A DNA stretch of 64,000 nt from Paucibacter sediminis (GCF_030254645.1 NZ_CP116346.1:1778001-1842000); one strand, 5' to 3'. Shown: positions 49,738 through 58,503, numbered from the stretch's first letter. Notes: generated by a model not told the origin, from the letters alone. A program made the numbers and translations.

Positions 49738-50299
49738 GGCTGCCGTCGCGCAGCCGCCGCCGCAGGCGCGACAGCGCCACCTCGGTGATGCCCAGATAGC
49801 TCGCCACTTGTTTCTGCGCCAGCCGCTGCGCCAATGCCGGCTCGTCGGCCAGGAAGCGCTGGTAGCGTGCGGTCGCGTCCAGCATCAGCAGCTGCTGCTC
49901 GCGCAGGGTCTGGCGCGCCAGGCCGGCGGCCAGGCCCTGCAGGATCAGCTCCAGCGCCTGTGGCCAGGCGCGCTGCAGGGCTTGCAGCGCCGGCCCCGAG
50001 AGCTCCACCAGCTCGCTGGGCTCCAGCGCCTCCACCATGCCGGCCGCTGGCGCCGCCGCGCCGGGTAGGCCCAGCCATTGCAGCTCCGGGTAGAAGGCGT
50101 GATTGCGCTCGCGCCCCTGGGCATCCAGGAACACGCTGCGCAGCAGGCCCTGCTCGACCCAGGCCAGGCCCTCGCCCGGCCAGCGCTGGCCGCGCGCCAG
50201 GCGCCGCCGCGGCAAGGCCTGCCATTGCGCCAGGCGTGCGGCGTCCTGTTGAAGCCAGTCGAGAAAGGCGGGCCCGCACACGGGGCAGGGTGTCGTCAT
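49727..50299 (-). CDS. Crp/Fnr-family transcriptional regulator (short)
   Basis: 190 residues. A cyclic-nucleotide-binding-like beta-roll (about 25-115) is followed by a dimer helix and a C-terminal HTH (AQKQVASYLGITEVALSRLRRRL). A Cys pair at the N-terminus (CPVCG) may be structural. The effector is unknown: the phosphate-binding cassette residues of cAMP binders are not obvious. It is divergent from the fatty-acid hydroxylase gene (49-nt gap) and may control it. Confidence 0.85.
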   Translation of the reverse strand: MTTPCPVCGPAFLDWLQQDAARLAQWQALPRRRLARGQRWPGEGLAWVEQGLLRSVFLDAQGRERNHAFYPELQWLGLPGAAAPAAGMVEALEPSELVELSGPALQALQRAWPQALELILQGLAAGLARQTLREQQLLMLDATARYQRFLADEPALAQRLAQKQVASYLGITEVALSRLRRRLRDGSLRP

Positions 50300-50348
50300 G
50301 AACCTGGGTTAATGCAGTGAGGGGCGGGGCGTCCGAGCATCATGCCCC

Positions 50349-51200
50349 ATGAACACCTCCCTCTTCTTCTTCCCGCGCGGCGGCTGGAACTGGCCGCACC
50401 TGAGTCTGCTGCTGGCGCTGCCGGCCTATGCCTGGCTCGCCGGCCGGCTCGGCTGGCAGGCCGATCTCATCCTCACCTTCGGCACGCTCGCCGGCCTGGC
50501 CTGGCTGATGCTGTGGGAGCGCCTGCGGCCGGCGCGGCCCGACTGGCAGGCCAGCGCCGCCGAGCTGGCCCGCGACCTGGGCGCGCTGGGCGTCAACGCC
50601 CTGGTCGACGCCGCCGCCGGCCTGCTCATCGCCGGCGCGGCGCTGCACTGGCAGGCCGCCCGCGCGCAGCCGGGCCTGGCGCAAGACCTGACCCCGGTGC
50701 TGGCCCTGCCGCTGGCGGTAGCGCTGGGCGAGCTGGGGCCCTATTGGCTGCACCGCGCCGCGCACCGCCTGCCCTGGCTGTGGCGCTTTCATGCCCTGCA
50801 CCATTGGCCGGCGGCGCTGAACGCCAGCAACAGCGTGCTGGTGCATCCCGTCAACCTGCTGTGGAACAAGTTCGCGCGCGTCGCGCCCTGGTTGCTGTTG
50901 GGCTTTAGCGCCGAGGCGATGCTGTGGGCGGCGCTCTTCATCCAGCTGCAGTCGCTGGCGGTGCACGCCAATCTGCGCGGCAGCCTGGGGCCCTTGAACT
51001 GGCTGATCGGCAGCGCCGAGCTGCACCGCTGGCACCACAGCGTGCAGGCCGCCGAGGCGCACAACTACGGCACCGCGCTGCCGCTGTGGGACCAGCTGTT
51101 CGGCAGCTTTGTGCATCGGCCGGGCGCGCGGCCGGCGCGGGTGGGCTGGCTGGCCGGCGCCGTGCGCCCGCGACGGGCGCCCTATCTGGGCTGCTGCTGA
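50349..51200 (+). CDS. Fatty acid hydroxylase / sterol desaturase family membrane protein
   Basis: 283 residues, about five TM helices. Three di-iron His boxes are present: HRAAHRLPW, HALHH and HRWHH, the last followed by NYG. The family uses O2 and a non-haem di-iron centre to hydroxylate or desaturate lipids. Bacterial substrates are mostly unknown. It is followed by a PLA2-like hydrolase and a di-haem lipoprotein in the same orientation, suggesting a lipid-modifying set. A 7-bp hairpin GCGCGCC/GGCGCGC lies directly after the stop (51201-51228). Confidence 0.93.
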   Translation: MNTSLFFFPRGGWNWPHLSLLLALPAYAWLAGRLGWQADLILTFGTLAGLAWLMLWERLRPARPDWQASAAELARDLGALGVNALVDAAAGLLIAGAALHWQAARAQPGLAQDLTPVLALPLAVALGELGPYWLHRAAHRLPWLWRFHALHHWPAALNASNSVLVHPVNLLWNKFARVAPWLLLGFSAEAMLWAALFIQLQSLAVHANLRGSLGPLNWLIGSAELHRWHHSVQAAEAHNYGTALPLWDQLFGSFVHRPGARPARVGWLAGAVRPRRAPYLGCC

Positions 51201-51319
51201 GCGCGCCGCAACGAAATCCGGGGCGCGCACCTGCCCTGTAAGCTCTGTCAGGTGGACGCCGGCGGGGCCGCCGCCTAAGGTCTCTGGCACGGGCAGCCTG
51301 GCCCGGCAGGGAGGGCGAT

Positions 51320-52960
51320 ATGAGCAACAAGCAGCTGGTGGCGGGCATCCTGCCCTTGGGTGATGGCATGGCCACCGCCGAGCTACCTGAACAACTGCGC
51401 GCCACGGCACGCTCGGTGGGGTTGTGCCTGTCGGGCGGGGGCAGCCGCGCGCTCAGCTGCGCGATGGGCCAGCTGCGCGGCCTGCGCGCGCTGGGCAAGC
51501 TCGACCAGCTGTTCGCGATCTCCTCGGTGTCGGGCGGCACCTGGGCCAACAGCCTGTTCACCTACCTGCCCGAGCGCATCAGCGACGACGACTTCCTCGG
51601 CCGGCCGGTGCTGAACCCCGGCGCGCTGACCCTGCTGCTGGGTCCCAACCGGCTCGACCACCTGCCGCCCAACAACCTGGGCTGGGTGCCCACGCGGCTG
51701 GGCCTGTTCAGCGATCTCGACGCCATCCTGGAGCTGAAGGCGCGCTACGGCTATGCCAACGACGATCTCTGGCAGGGCCTGATCGGCGAGCGCATCCTCA
51801 AGCCCTATGGCCTGTGGCAGCCCGACGGCAGCGGCTTCGATCCGCGCTACTTCAGCTGGACCTCGGCCTATCTGCATGCCGGCAACGGCATCCTCGCGCG
51901 CAACCCGGGCCTGTCGGCGCGCGACTTCGTCTGCGTGGAGCGCCGCCGCCCCTTCCCGATCTTCAACACCGCGCTGTTCAACAACGATGGCGCGACGGCC
52001 GACCTGATCCCCTTCGAGTGCAACTTCCAGCTCGGCGTGCGGCAGTTCTTCCCGGCCGCGCCGGAGCAGCTTGGCGCGATCGGCGGCGGCCTGCTGGACA
52101 GCTTTGCGATGGGCAGCGACTACCTGGCCGAGGCCACGCCCGGCCAGGTCGACACCAGCCTGCCGGCGCGCGCCTTTGCGCTCAATGACATCGCCGGCTG
52201 CAGCAGCGCGGCCTTTGCCCAGGCGCTGGAGGAACAGTACCCCGAGCTGTCCGGCCTGGTGCCGCGTTATGCCTACTGGCCGGTGGGCGACCGCCGCCGC
52301 CAGCCGGCCCACCACTACCGCTTTGCCGATGGTGGCAGCCTGGAGAACCTGGGCGTCAACGCGATGCTGGCGCGCGGCCTGCGGCGCCTGATCGTGTGCG
52401 TCAACACCGACGAGCCGCTGGGCCGCGATGCCGGCAGCGGCGAGATCATCGTCTCCAGCGATCTGCCGCCGCTGTTCGGCCTGCAGCCCTACCAGCCCGG
52501 CCTGGGCTATGTGCCCTATGGCCCCAGCCAGCCGGGCCAGGGGCCGACGCGGCAGTACCGCCACAGCCAGGTCTTCCCGACGGCCAGCTTCGCCGCCCTC
52601 AAGTCCGGCCTGTACGCGGCGCGCCAGGCCGGCGGCGCCATCCTGCTGCGCCAGACCCTGCCGGTGCTGCCGAACCGCTGGTTCGACGTGCCGGGCCAGG
52701 ACGCGGTGGAGATCCTGTGGGTCTACAACGACTTCGTCGCCAGCTGGTGGAACCAGCTGGCCGAGGACGTGCGCCTGGCCATCGACGTCGAGGGCCTCGG
52801 CCAGTTCCCGCGCTACAACACCTTCACCCAGCTCGAGCTCAGCGCCGTGCTGGTGAACGCGCTGGCGCATCTGAGCTGCTGGTGCCTCGCGTCGGATTCC
52901 ACCCTGGGCAATCCGGGTGGCCTCAGCAATGCACAGATGGTCGGCGCGATGTTCGATTGA
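51320..52960 (+). CDS. Cytosolic phospholipase A2-like (patatin/cPLA2 clan) hydrolase
   Basis: 546 residues. The oxyanion motif CLSGGGSRAL includes Arg43, equivalent to the cPLA2 SGGGxR. Ser71 in SVSGGTW is the nucleophile and Asp337 in FADGGSLENLGV the catalytic acid, giving a Ser-Asp dyad as in eukaryotic cPLA2/PLB rather than the shorter bacterial patatins. No signal peptide. GGGAGGG precedes ATG 51320. It presumably releases fatty acids from (lyso)phospholipids. The di-haem lipoprotein begins 24 nt downstream and may act on the same products. Confidence 0.88.
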   Translation: MSNKQLVAGILPLGDGMATAELPEQLRATARSVGLCLSGGGSRALSCAMGQLRGLRALGKLDQLFAISSVSGGTWANSLFTYLPERISDDDFLGRPVLNPGALTLLLGPNRLDHLPPNNLGWVPTRLGLFSDLDAILELKARYGYANDDLWQGLIGERILKPYGLWQPDGSGFDPRYFSWTSAYLHAGNGILARNPGLSARDFVCVERRRPFPIFNTALFNNDGATADLIPFECNFQLGVRQFFPAAPEQLGAIGGGLLDSFAMGSDYLAEATPGQVDTSLPARAFALNDIAGCSSAAFAQALEEQYPELSGLVPRYAYWPVGDRRRQPAHHYRFADGGSLENLGVNAMLARGLRRLIVCVNTDEPLGRDAGSGEIIVSSDLPPLFGLQPYQPGLGYVPYGPSQPGQGPTRQYRHSQVFPTASFAALKSGLYAARQAGGAILLRQTLPVLPNRWFDVPGQDAVEILWVYNDFVASWWNQLAEDVRLAIDVEGLGQFPRYNTFTQLELSAVLVNALAHLSCWCLASDSTLGNPGGLSNAQMVGAMFD

Positions 52961-52984
52961 GCCAGCGGCCGCAAGGATTCCACC

Positions 52985-54763
52985 ATGACAAGCATCCGTA
53001 CCCTGCTGCCGCTGGCCCTGCTGCTGAGCGCCTGCGCCGGCCCCCCGACGCCCATCCCCAGCGGCACGCCCGTGCCGGATGCGGCGGGGCCGCTCAAGGT
53101 GGTCAACCTGGATCAGGGTTGGGACGAACAGACCCAGCTCGCCTTCTGGTTCTCCACCCAGGGCTCACGCATCGTGCCCTACCGCTGGTTCCTGGCGCTG
53201 GAGCAGGCCGACAGCGATGCGCCCTTCCGCAGCGATGCCAATATCGAGCGCTTCGGCTATCTGCCGGCCCGGCCGGGGCCGGGGCGCTGGAACCCGGATG
53301 GGCTGCCCATCGGCTTCACCAAGACGGCCGAGCAGGCCGGCCAGGCCTGGATGGGCCTGAGCTGCGCGGCCTGCCACACCACCCAGCTCAACATCAAGGG
53401 CGTGGGCCTGCGCATCGACGGCGGCCCCGCCATGGCGGACTTCAATCTCTTCTTCGGCGAGCTGGTGGCGGCACTCGCGGCCACGCGCGACGACCCCGCC
53501 AAGTTCGCGCGCTTTGCCCAGCGGGTGCTGGGCGAGGCGGCCAGCGCGGCGCAGCAGCAGGCCCTGCGCGAGGCCCTGGTCAAGCAGCTGGCCGATAGCA
53601 GCGCGCGCCTGACGCTCAACAAGCCCGGCCACCCGCCCGGCCATGCGCGCCTGGATGCCTTCGGCAATATCTTCAACGAGGTGCTGGTGGTGGCCCTGAA
53701 CGAGCCCGCCAATGCGCGCCCGCCGGATGCGCCGGTCTCCTATCCCTTCCTCTGGGACACGCCGCAGCACGACGTGGTGCAGTGGAACGGCTCGGCGCCC
53801 AACGGCCCCTTCGGGCTGGGCGAGCTGACGCGCAATGTCGGCGAGGTGCTGGGCGTGTTCGGCGGCTTGCGCGTCAGCGACTGCGGCAAGGACAGCTGCA
53901 GCTATCCGAACCATGTGGACATCCGCCAGCTCGGCGAGCTGGAAGGCTGGGTGCGCAGCCTCTGGTCGCCGCAATGGAGTGCGCAGTACCTCGGCCCGCT
54001 GGATGCCGCCATGCGGCAGCGCGGCCAGCAGATCTACCAGGCCCAGTGCCTGGGCTGCCATGCCAGCATCGAGCGCACCGACCCCTTCCGCCGCGTCACC
54101 GCGCAGCTGCGCGATGTCGGCAGCGACCCGGCCATGGCCACCGCCGCCGCCATGCGCGTGGCCAAGACCGGGCCGCTGCAGGGCACGCTGTCCCTGCCCA
54201 CCCTGCAGCGCTACGGCGCCGAGGCGGGTGGCGGGCCGCTCACGGTGCAGGGTGCGGTGGGCGTGCTGCTGGGCGACAAGGACGCCACGCTGGCGGCCCT
54301 GCTGAGCCAGTTCGACGCCCAGCTGCGCGACGAGTTGCGCGGCGGTGCCAGCGTGGCCAGCATGGCCGCCGATGCGCGCCGCCCCAGCGCGCAGATGCTG
54401 GCCCAGGCGCTGGGCGGCGGCTCCAGCGCCCATGCCGCGAATCGCGCCGCGGCACCCGCGCCGGCGCCCAATGCCATCTACAAGGCCAGGCCGCTGAACG
54501 GCATCTGGGCCACCGCCCCCTATCTGCACAATGGCTCGGTGCCCACGCTCTGGGAGCTGCTGCAGCCGCCGGCGCAGCGCATGCGCAGCTTCCAGGTGGG
54601 CAGCCGCGCGTTCGATGCGCAGCGGGTGGGCTTCGACACCCAGCAAGGCCCGTATCGCTTCGACACCACCCTGCCCGGCAATGGCAATGGCGGGCACGCC
54701 TACGGCACCGCGCTCAGCGAGAGCCAGAAGCGGGATCTGCTCGAATATCTGAAGTCGCTCTGA
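52985..54763 (+). CDS. Di-haem c-type cytochrome lipoprotein (CcpA/RoxA-like)
   Basis: 592 residues. Lipoprotein signal LLLSAC with Cys17. Two haem motifs: CAACH (C127, C130, H131) and CLGCH (C355, C358, H359). The C-terminal block IWATAPYLHNGSVPTLWELL, then FQVGSRAFDAQRVGF, is shared by bacterial di-haem peroxidase relatives that include the rubber oxygenases RoxA/RoxB. Could be a hydroperoxide reductase or an oxygenase; sequence alone cannot decide. AAGGA precedes the ATG. Its 3' end overlaps the converging Crp/Fnr gene by 50 nt. Confidence 0.9.
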   Translation: MTSIRTLLPLALLLSACAGPPTPIPSGTPVPDAAGPLKVVNLDQGWDEQTQLAFWFSTQGSRIVPYRWFLALEQADSDAPFRSDANIERFGYLPARPGPGRWNPDGLPIGFTKTAEQAGQAWMGLSCAACHTTQLNIKGVGLRIDGGPAMADFNLFFGELVAALAATRDDPAKFARFAQRVLGEAASAAQQQALREALVKQLADSSARLTLNKPGHPPGHARLDAFGNIFNEVLVVALNEPANARPPDAPVSYPFLWDTPQHDVVQWNGSAPNGPFGLGELTRNVGEVLGVFGGLRVSDCGKDSCSYPNHVDIRQLGELEGWVRSLWSPQWSAQYLGPLDAAMRQRGQQIYQAQCLGCHASIERTDPFRRVTAQLRDVGSDPAMATAAAMRVAKTGPLQGTLSLPTLQRYGAEAGGGPLTVQGAVGVLLGDKDATLAALLSQFDAQLRDELRGGASVASMAADARRPSAQMLAQALGGGSSAHAANRAAAPAPAPNAIYKARPLNGIWATAPYLHNGSVPTLWELLQPPAQRMRSFQVGSRAFDAQRVGFDTQQGPYRFDTTLPGNGNGGHAYGTALSESQKRDLLEYLKSL

Positions 54764-55430
54764 GGGCCAGCCGACCATAGGCCAGGCGCAGGCGGCCGGC
54801 CGCGGCGGCCGCGCGCAGCAGCTGGTTGACGGTCTGGCGCGAGACATTGGCCAGCGCCGCCAGCTCGGTCTGGGTGGCGCGAAAGCTCAGCCAGCCCGCG
54901 TCGTCGGGCGCCTGGCCGGCGCCGCGCTCGCGCGCCAGCTGGGCCAGCGCCAGCTCGAAACGCTCGGCCGCGCTGCGGTGGCGCGCCGCTTCCAGCAGGC
55001 GCAGCGTGCCCTCATAGCGCAGCGCGAATTCGCGCATCAGCGCGCGCGCAAAGCCGGGCAGCTCGTCCATCGCGTAGCGGTAGGCCTCGGGGCCGAACAC
55101 CAGCACGCGGCTGGCACGCAGCGCCACCGCCTCGTAGTTGGAGGGCTGGCCGGTGACGAAGGCGGCGAGCCCGAACAGGCGCGGCGCGCGCACATGCTCC
55201 AGCACCGAGACGCGGCCGTCGGCGGCGCTCAGACGCGCGCCGATCTCGCCCTGCAGCACGGCATAGAAGGCCTGGGTGCGCTGGCCCTGCGCGAACAGGC
55301 CCGCGCCCGCGGCGAGGCGCCGCACCGGCAGCAGGCGCTGCAGCGCCTGCAGCTGCGCCGCGTCGGGCGCGAGCTGCGGGAAGTTGCCCTGCAGCACGCG
55401 CAGCAGCTCGGCGCCGCCGCTGGCCCGCAT
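54714..55430 (-). CDS. Crp/Fnr-family transcriptional regulator
   Basis: 238 residues. The N-terminal cNMP-binding beta-roll (about 25-130) includes GQRTQAFYAVLQGEIGARLSAADGRVSVLEH. The C-terminal winged HTH is clear (TQTELAALANVSRQTVNQLLRAAAAAGRL). The FNR-type Fe-S cysteines are absent. Its ATG directly follows the stop of the upstream binding protein (TGAATG), so the two are co-transcribed. It may bind the 14+14-bp inverted repeat upstream of that operon. Confidence 0.9.
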   Translation of the reverse strand: MRASGGAELLRVLQGNFPQLAPDAAQLQALQRLLPVRRLAAGAGLFAQGQRTQAFYAVLQGEIGARLSAADGRVSVLEHVRAPRLFGLAAFVTGQPSNYEAVALRASRVLVFGPEAYRYAMDELPGFARALMREFALRYEGTLRLLEAARHRSAAERFELALAQLARERGAGQAPDDAGWLSFRATQTELAALANVSRQTVNQLLRAAAAAGRLRLAYGRLALRATSDIRADPASGSR

Positions 55431-56180
55431 TCAGTAGCGCTCCAGGATGCGCTTCCAGCTGCCGTCCTGCTGCATGAGCTGGAAGCTGCGTTCCAGGCGG
55501 GCCAGCTCGGCCAGCCAGGGGGAGCGCTTGGACAGCACCACAAAGGGCGTCTCGCCCTTGAGGCAGAAGGGCTGGCGCAGCAACGCCAGCTTCAACTCGG
55601 CCAGCAGCGCGCGCGCCTGGCGCTCCGGTATCACCACCACCTCGATGCGCTCGCGCGCCAGCATCTCCAGCGCGGCGCGGTAGTCGTTCACCTCGGTGCG
55701 CGACAGGCCGGCGGCGGCATTGTCGAACTCGGCGCCGTAGCGCTTGCCGCGGTGCACCGCCAGCATGCGGCCCTGCAGGTCCTGCAGGCTGTTGATGGGC
55801 CGGGCCCCCGGGCGGGTGTAGAAGCATTTGTCCTCGGCCGGCAGCTCGATGCGGCTGTAGTGCAGGAAGCGCTCGCGTTCCAGCGAGCGCAGCGGTCCCA
55901 TCATCAGATCGGCCTCGCCCTGTTCCATCATCAGAAAGGCGCGCGCCGAGGGCACCTCGCTGAACTGCAGGGCCCAGCCCAGGCGGCGCGCCGCCTCCTT
56001 CAGCAGCTCGTAGTACAGGCCGCCGCCGTCCTCGCCCTGGAAGCTGCGGTAGGGCGGGTCGCTGCTGCCGACCACGCGCAGCGGCGCCGTGGTCTGCGCG
56101 GCAGCCGGCAGGCACAGCAGCGCCAGGCCGGCCAGGGTGGATCCAAGCCATGCGCGTAGCCGGGCGGGCAGGAATTGCAT
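55431..56180 (-). CDS. Periplasmic binding protein, family 3 (orphan)
   Basis: 249 residues with signal peptide (AAAQ, about 28). Core of SBP_bac_3: LRVVGSSDPPYRSFQGEDGGGLYYELLKEAARRLGW, then ADLMMGPLRSLERERFLHYS and a C-terminal DGSWKRILERY. No transporter is adjacent. It is translated immediately before a Crp/Fnr regulator, a pairing that suggests ligand binding is tied to regulation rather than transport. The start lies 14 nt from the large inverted repeat. Confidence 0.87.
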   Translation of the reverse strand: MQFLPARLRAWLGSTLAGLALLCLPAAAQTTAPLRVVGSSDPPYRSFQGEDGGGLYYELLKEAARRLGWALQFSEVPSARAFLMMEQGEADLMMGPLRSLERERFLHYSRIELPAEDKCFYTRPGARPINSLQDLQGRMLAVHRGKRYGAEFDNAAAGLSRTEVNDYRAALEMLARERIEVVVIPERQARALLAELKLALLRQPFCLKGETPFVVLSKRSPWLAELARLERSFQLMQQDGSWKRILERY

Positions 56181-56194
56181 GCGGCCAGTCTAGC

Positions 56195-56226
56195 CGCGGA
56201 AATGTCGGATAACCGACATTTCCGCG
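56195..56226. promoter_or_regulatory. 14+14-bp perfect inverted repeat in a divergent promoter region
   Basis: CGCGGAAATGTCGG (56195-56208) and CCGACATTTCCGCG (56213-56226) are exact complements around ATAA. The element fills much of the 72-nt gap between divergent starts 56180 and 56253. There is no T-run. It is a strong operator candidate, most simply for the Crp/Fnr protein encoded in the left operon, controlling both directions. Confidence 0.65.
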
Positions 56227-56252
56227 CCGGGCGCCGGCCTAAGCTCTTGCCC

Positions 56253-57383
56253 ATGCCATACCGCTCCGCCGCATCCACCGAAACCGCCGCCGCATCCATC
56301 GACTGGGTGCGCCAGTACCGCCACTTCGCCACGCACGAATGCAGCCAGGACCCGCTCTATGTGGCGATCTGCCTGGCGGTGGCCGACAGCCCCGAGTTGC
56401 TGGCCCTGATGCAGCAGGTGCCGGCCACGCAGGCGCGCCCCAATCTGCTGCTGGCGGCCCTGCACGAACGCGTGCTGGCCGGCGTGGCCCATGCGCTGGC
56501 CGACTACTACCCCAGCGTGGGGGGCACGCGGCCGCCGGATGCGGCGCTGCCGGCGCAGCTGCTGGACTTTGCGCGCCAGCAGCACCCGGCCCTGCTGGCC
56601 CATCTGCGCGGCCGCGCCACCCAGACCAACGAGATCGGCCGCTGCGCCGTGCTGTGGCCGGCGCTGCAGCGGCTGGCGGCGCTGAGCGGTCGCCGCGAAC
56701 TGGCGCTGTTCGATTTCGGCAGCAGCGCCGGCCTGAACCTGGGCGTGGACCGCTACCACTACGACTACGGGCCCTTCCAGCGTGGCGCAAGACCTGACCC
56801 CGAGCGACCCCGCATCGCCTGCCGCTGGCTCGGCGAGGCGCCGCCGCCGCCGGTCGAGTTCGAGCTGGTGGCGCGCCTGGGCGTGGACCTGGCGCCGGTC
56901 GACCTGCTGGACGAGGATGGCGTGCGCTGGCTGCGCGCCTGCCTGTGGCCGCAGGACCGTGCGCGCGCCCAGCGCCTGGATCAGGCACTGGCGCTGGCGC
57001 GCGCGGCCGGCCCCGCCGTCGAGCGCCATGCCGACGGCCTGGACCGGCTGGAGCGCTGGCTGGACGAGCTGCCCGCCGGCGTGCAGCCGGTGCTGTTCAA
57101 CTCCTGGGTGCTGGCCTATTTCGAGCCGGCGGCGCTGGCGCGCTACCAGGCGCGCGTGGCCGAGCTGGTGCGCGCGCGCGGCCTGGCCTGGATCAGCGCC
57201 GAGGCCGCCGAGCTGCGGCCCGCGGGCCTGGCGCAGCCGCCCGCCGTGCAGGCGGTGCAGGGCGGGCCTCAGCAGACCGCCACGCTCTGGAGCCTGCAGT
57301 GGCGCGAGGCCCAGGCCTTGCGCCAGCGCGCACTGGCCTGGTCGCATGCGCATGGGCAATGGCTGCAATGGCTGGATGCTTGA
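56253..57383 (+). CDS. DUF2332 family protein
   Basis: 376 residues, soluble. Typical features are an N-terminal QYRHFATHECSQDPLYVAICLAVADSPELLALM, then FDFGSSAGLNLGVDRYHYDY and a late LFNSWVLAYF. The Gly-rich FDFGSSAGLNL segment resembles a nucleotide or SAM-binding loop, but no activity is established for the family. It is divergent from the binding-protein/Crp operon across the long inverted repeat and may be co-regulated with it. Confidence 0.9.
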   Translation: MPYRSAASTETAAASIDWVRQYRHFATHECSQDPLYVAICLAVADSPELLALMQQVPATQARPNLLLAALHERVLAGVAHALADYYPSVGGTRPPDAALPAQLLDFARQQHPALLAHLRGRATQTNEIGRCAVLWPALQRLAALSGRRELALFDFGSSAGLNLGVDRYHYDYGPFQRGARPDPERPRIACRWLGEAPPPPVEFELVARLGVDLAPVDLLDEDGVRWLRACLWPQDRARAQRLDQALALARAAGPAVERHADGLDRLERWLDELPAGVQPVLFNSWVLAYFEPAALARYQARVAELVRARGLAWISAEAAELRPAGLAQPPAVQAVQGGPQQTATLWSLQWREAQALRQRALAWSHAHGQWLQWLDA

Positions 57384-57389
57384 GCGGCT

Positions 57390-57848
57390 TCAGGAGGCTT
57401 CCCGCACGCGCGTGATCTGCACGCTGACGATCTGCCAGCGTCCGCCGCGGCGCACATAGACGTCGATGTAGCGGTAATGGCTGGTGAATGGCTTGCCATC
57501 GTGGCTGCCCTGCATGCGTGTGCGGCCGCTCAGCAGGGCGGTGTCGCCGTAGAGCCGGATCTCGAAGTCCTCCACCGCGTAGGGTGCGATGCGCAGCTTG
57601 GGCGACATCAGCCCCTCGACGAAGCTGCGCTTGTCCTCAATGTCGGCGTCGGCGTCGATCTGGCGGAAGTCCTCCGCCATGTTCGCCTCGATGGCGGCGC
57701 GGTCCTGGCGCACGATGGCCTCGTCCCAGGCCTTGGCCTGGCGGCGCAGCTGCGCGATGTCGGCGGCGCGCGGGCGCGCCAGGGCGGGCGCCGCGCCCAG
57801 CGCCAGGGTGGCGGCGGCCAACAGCCGGCGACGTGTGTTGCTGCTCAT
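57390..57848 (-). CDS. Exported SnoaL/DUF4440-type protein
   Basis: 152 residues. The N-terminus TRRRLLAAATLALGAAPALA is a signal peptide whose Arg cluster hints at Tat export. The remainder is a DUF4440/SnoaL fold: WDEAIVRQDRAAIEANMAEDFRQIDADADIEDKRSFV and a final RGGRWQIVSVQITRV. ATG 57848 overlaps the GNAT stop (ATGA) and has AAGGA 6 nt upstream, so it is preferred over the ATG two codons earlier. Confidence 0.88.
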   Translation of the reverse strand: MSSNTRRRLLAAATLALGAAPALARPRAADIAQLRRQAKAWDEAIVRQDRAAIEANMAEDFRQIDADADIEDKRSFVEGLMSPKLRIAPYAVEDFEIRLYGDTALLSGRTRMQGSHDGKPFTSHYRYIDVYVRRGGRWQIVSVQITRVREAS

Positions 57849-58390
57849 GGGCATTCCTTGAGGGACAGGCTCATCGAGGTATAGCCGAGGCTGTGCCCGT
57901 CGATGCGAAACATATCGGGCCGCTCGCCCACCGCGGCGAAGCCGCAGCGCCGGTAGAGCGCCACGGCCGCGGCATTCTGACTCAGCACCTGCAGGTCCAG
58001 CCAGGCCAGGCCGGTCTGCCTTGCCCAGTCGGTGGCCAGGGTCAGCAGGCTCGCGCCCAGGCCGCGGCGGCGCTGGTCCTGGCGCACGCCCATGCCCAGC
58101 AGGCAGCGGTGCTCGGTGTGCGGCTCGGGGTGGGCACGCAGGTCCACATGCGCGCAGATCCGGCCGGCCGGGTCGCGTGCCACCCAGGCGCGGCGCCAGC
58201 CGGGTCCGTCCAGCGGCCGCTGCAGGGCCTGGCGGAAGGCGTCGGCGCGCTCGGGCGCGAACACCGAGTGAGCGCGCGCCAGCGGCTGGAAGTAGCCGCT
58301 CGGCGGCAGGCCGTTCTCCTGCAGATGCAGGTTCAGGTAGACGGAAAAGGCGTCAAAGTCCCGAGGATCCAGGGGGGTGATGCTTTTCAT
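57845..58390 (-). CDS. GNAT-family N-acetyltransferase
   Basis: 181 residues. The acetyl-CoA-binding motif A is LLGMGVRQDQRRRGLGASLLTLA (RRRGLG pyrophosphate loop), and motif B is WLDLQVLSQNAAAVALYRRCGF. Substrate unknown. Start 58390 begins MKSITPLD; a longer frame has no better signal. It is coupled by a four-base overlap to the exported DUF4440 gene. The divergent region 58391-58503 leads to the aminotransferase and shows no clear motif. Confidence 0.92.
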   Translation of the reverse strand: MKSITPLDPRDFDAFSVYLNLHLQENGLPPSGYFQPLARAHSVFAPERADAFRQALQRPLDGPGWRRAWVARDPAGRICAHVDLRAHPEPHTEHRCLLGMGVRQDQRRRGLGASLLTLATDWARQTGLAWLDLQVLSQNAAAVALYRRCGFAAVGERPDMFRIDGHSLGYTSMSLSLKECP

Positions 58391-58503
58391 GCGGCGTAAC
58401 AAGGCAGGCAAGGGACCAGGCGCGTCGGGTGGCGGGCGAATGCCTGGCATTCTGCAGCAGCCCGAACGTCGATAATGCGGGCAGCTAAACCCGGAGTCCC
58501 GCC

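Noticed and set aside
52396-53598. 400-codon plus-strand frame joining the end of the PLA2-like gene and the start of the di-haem gene
   Set aside because: Out of frame with both recognisable proteins; no ribosome-binding site or domain.
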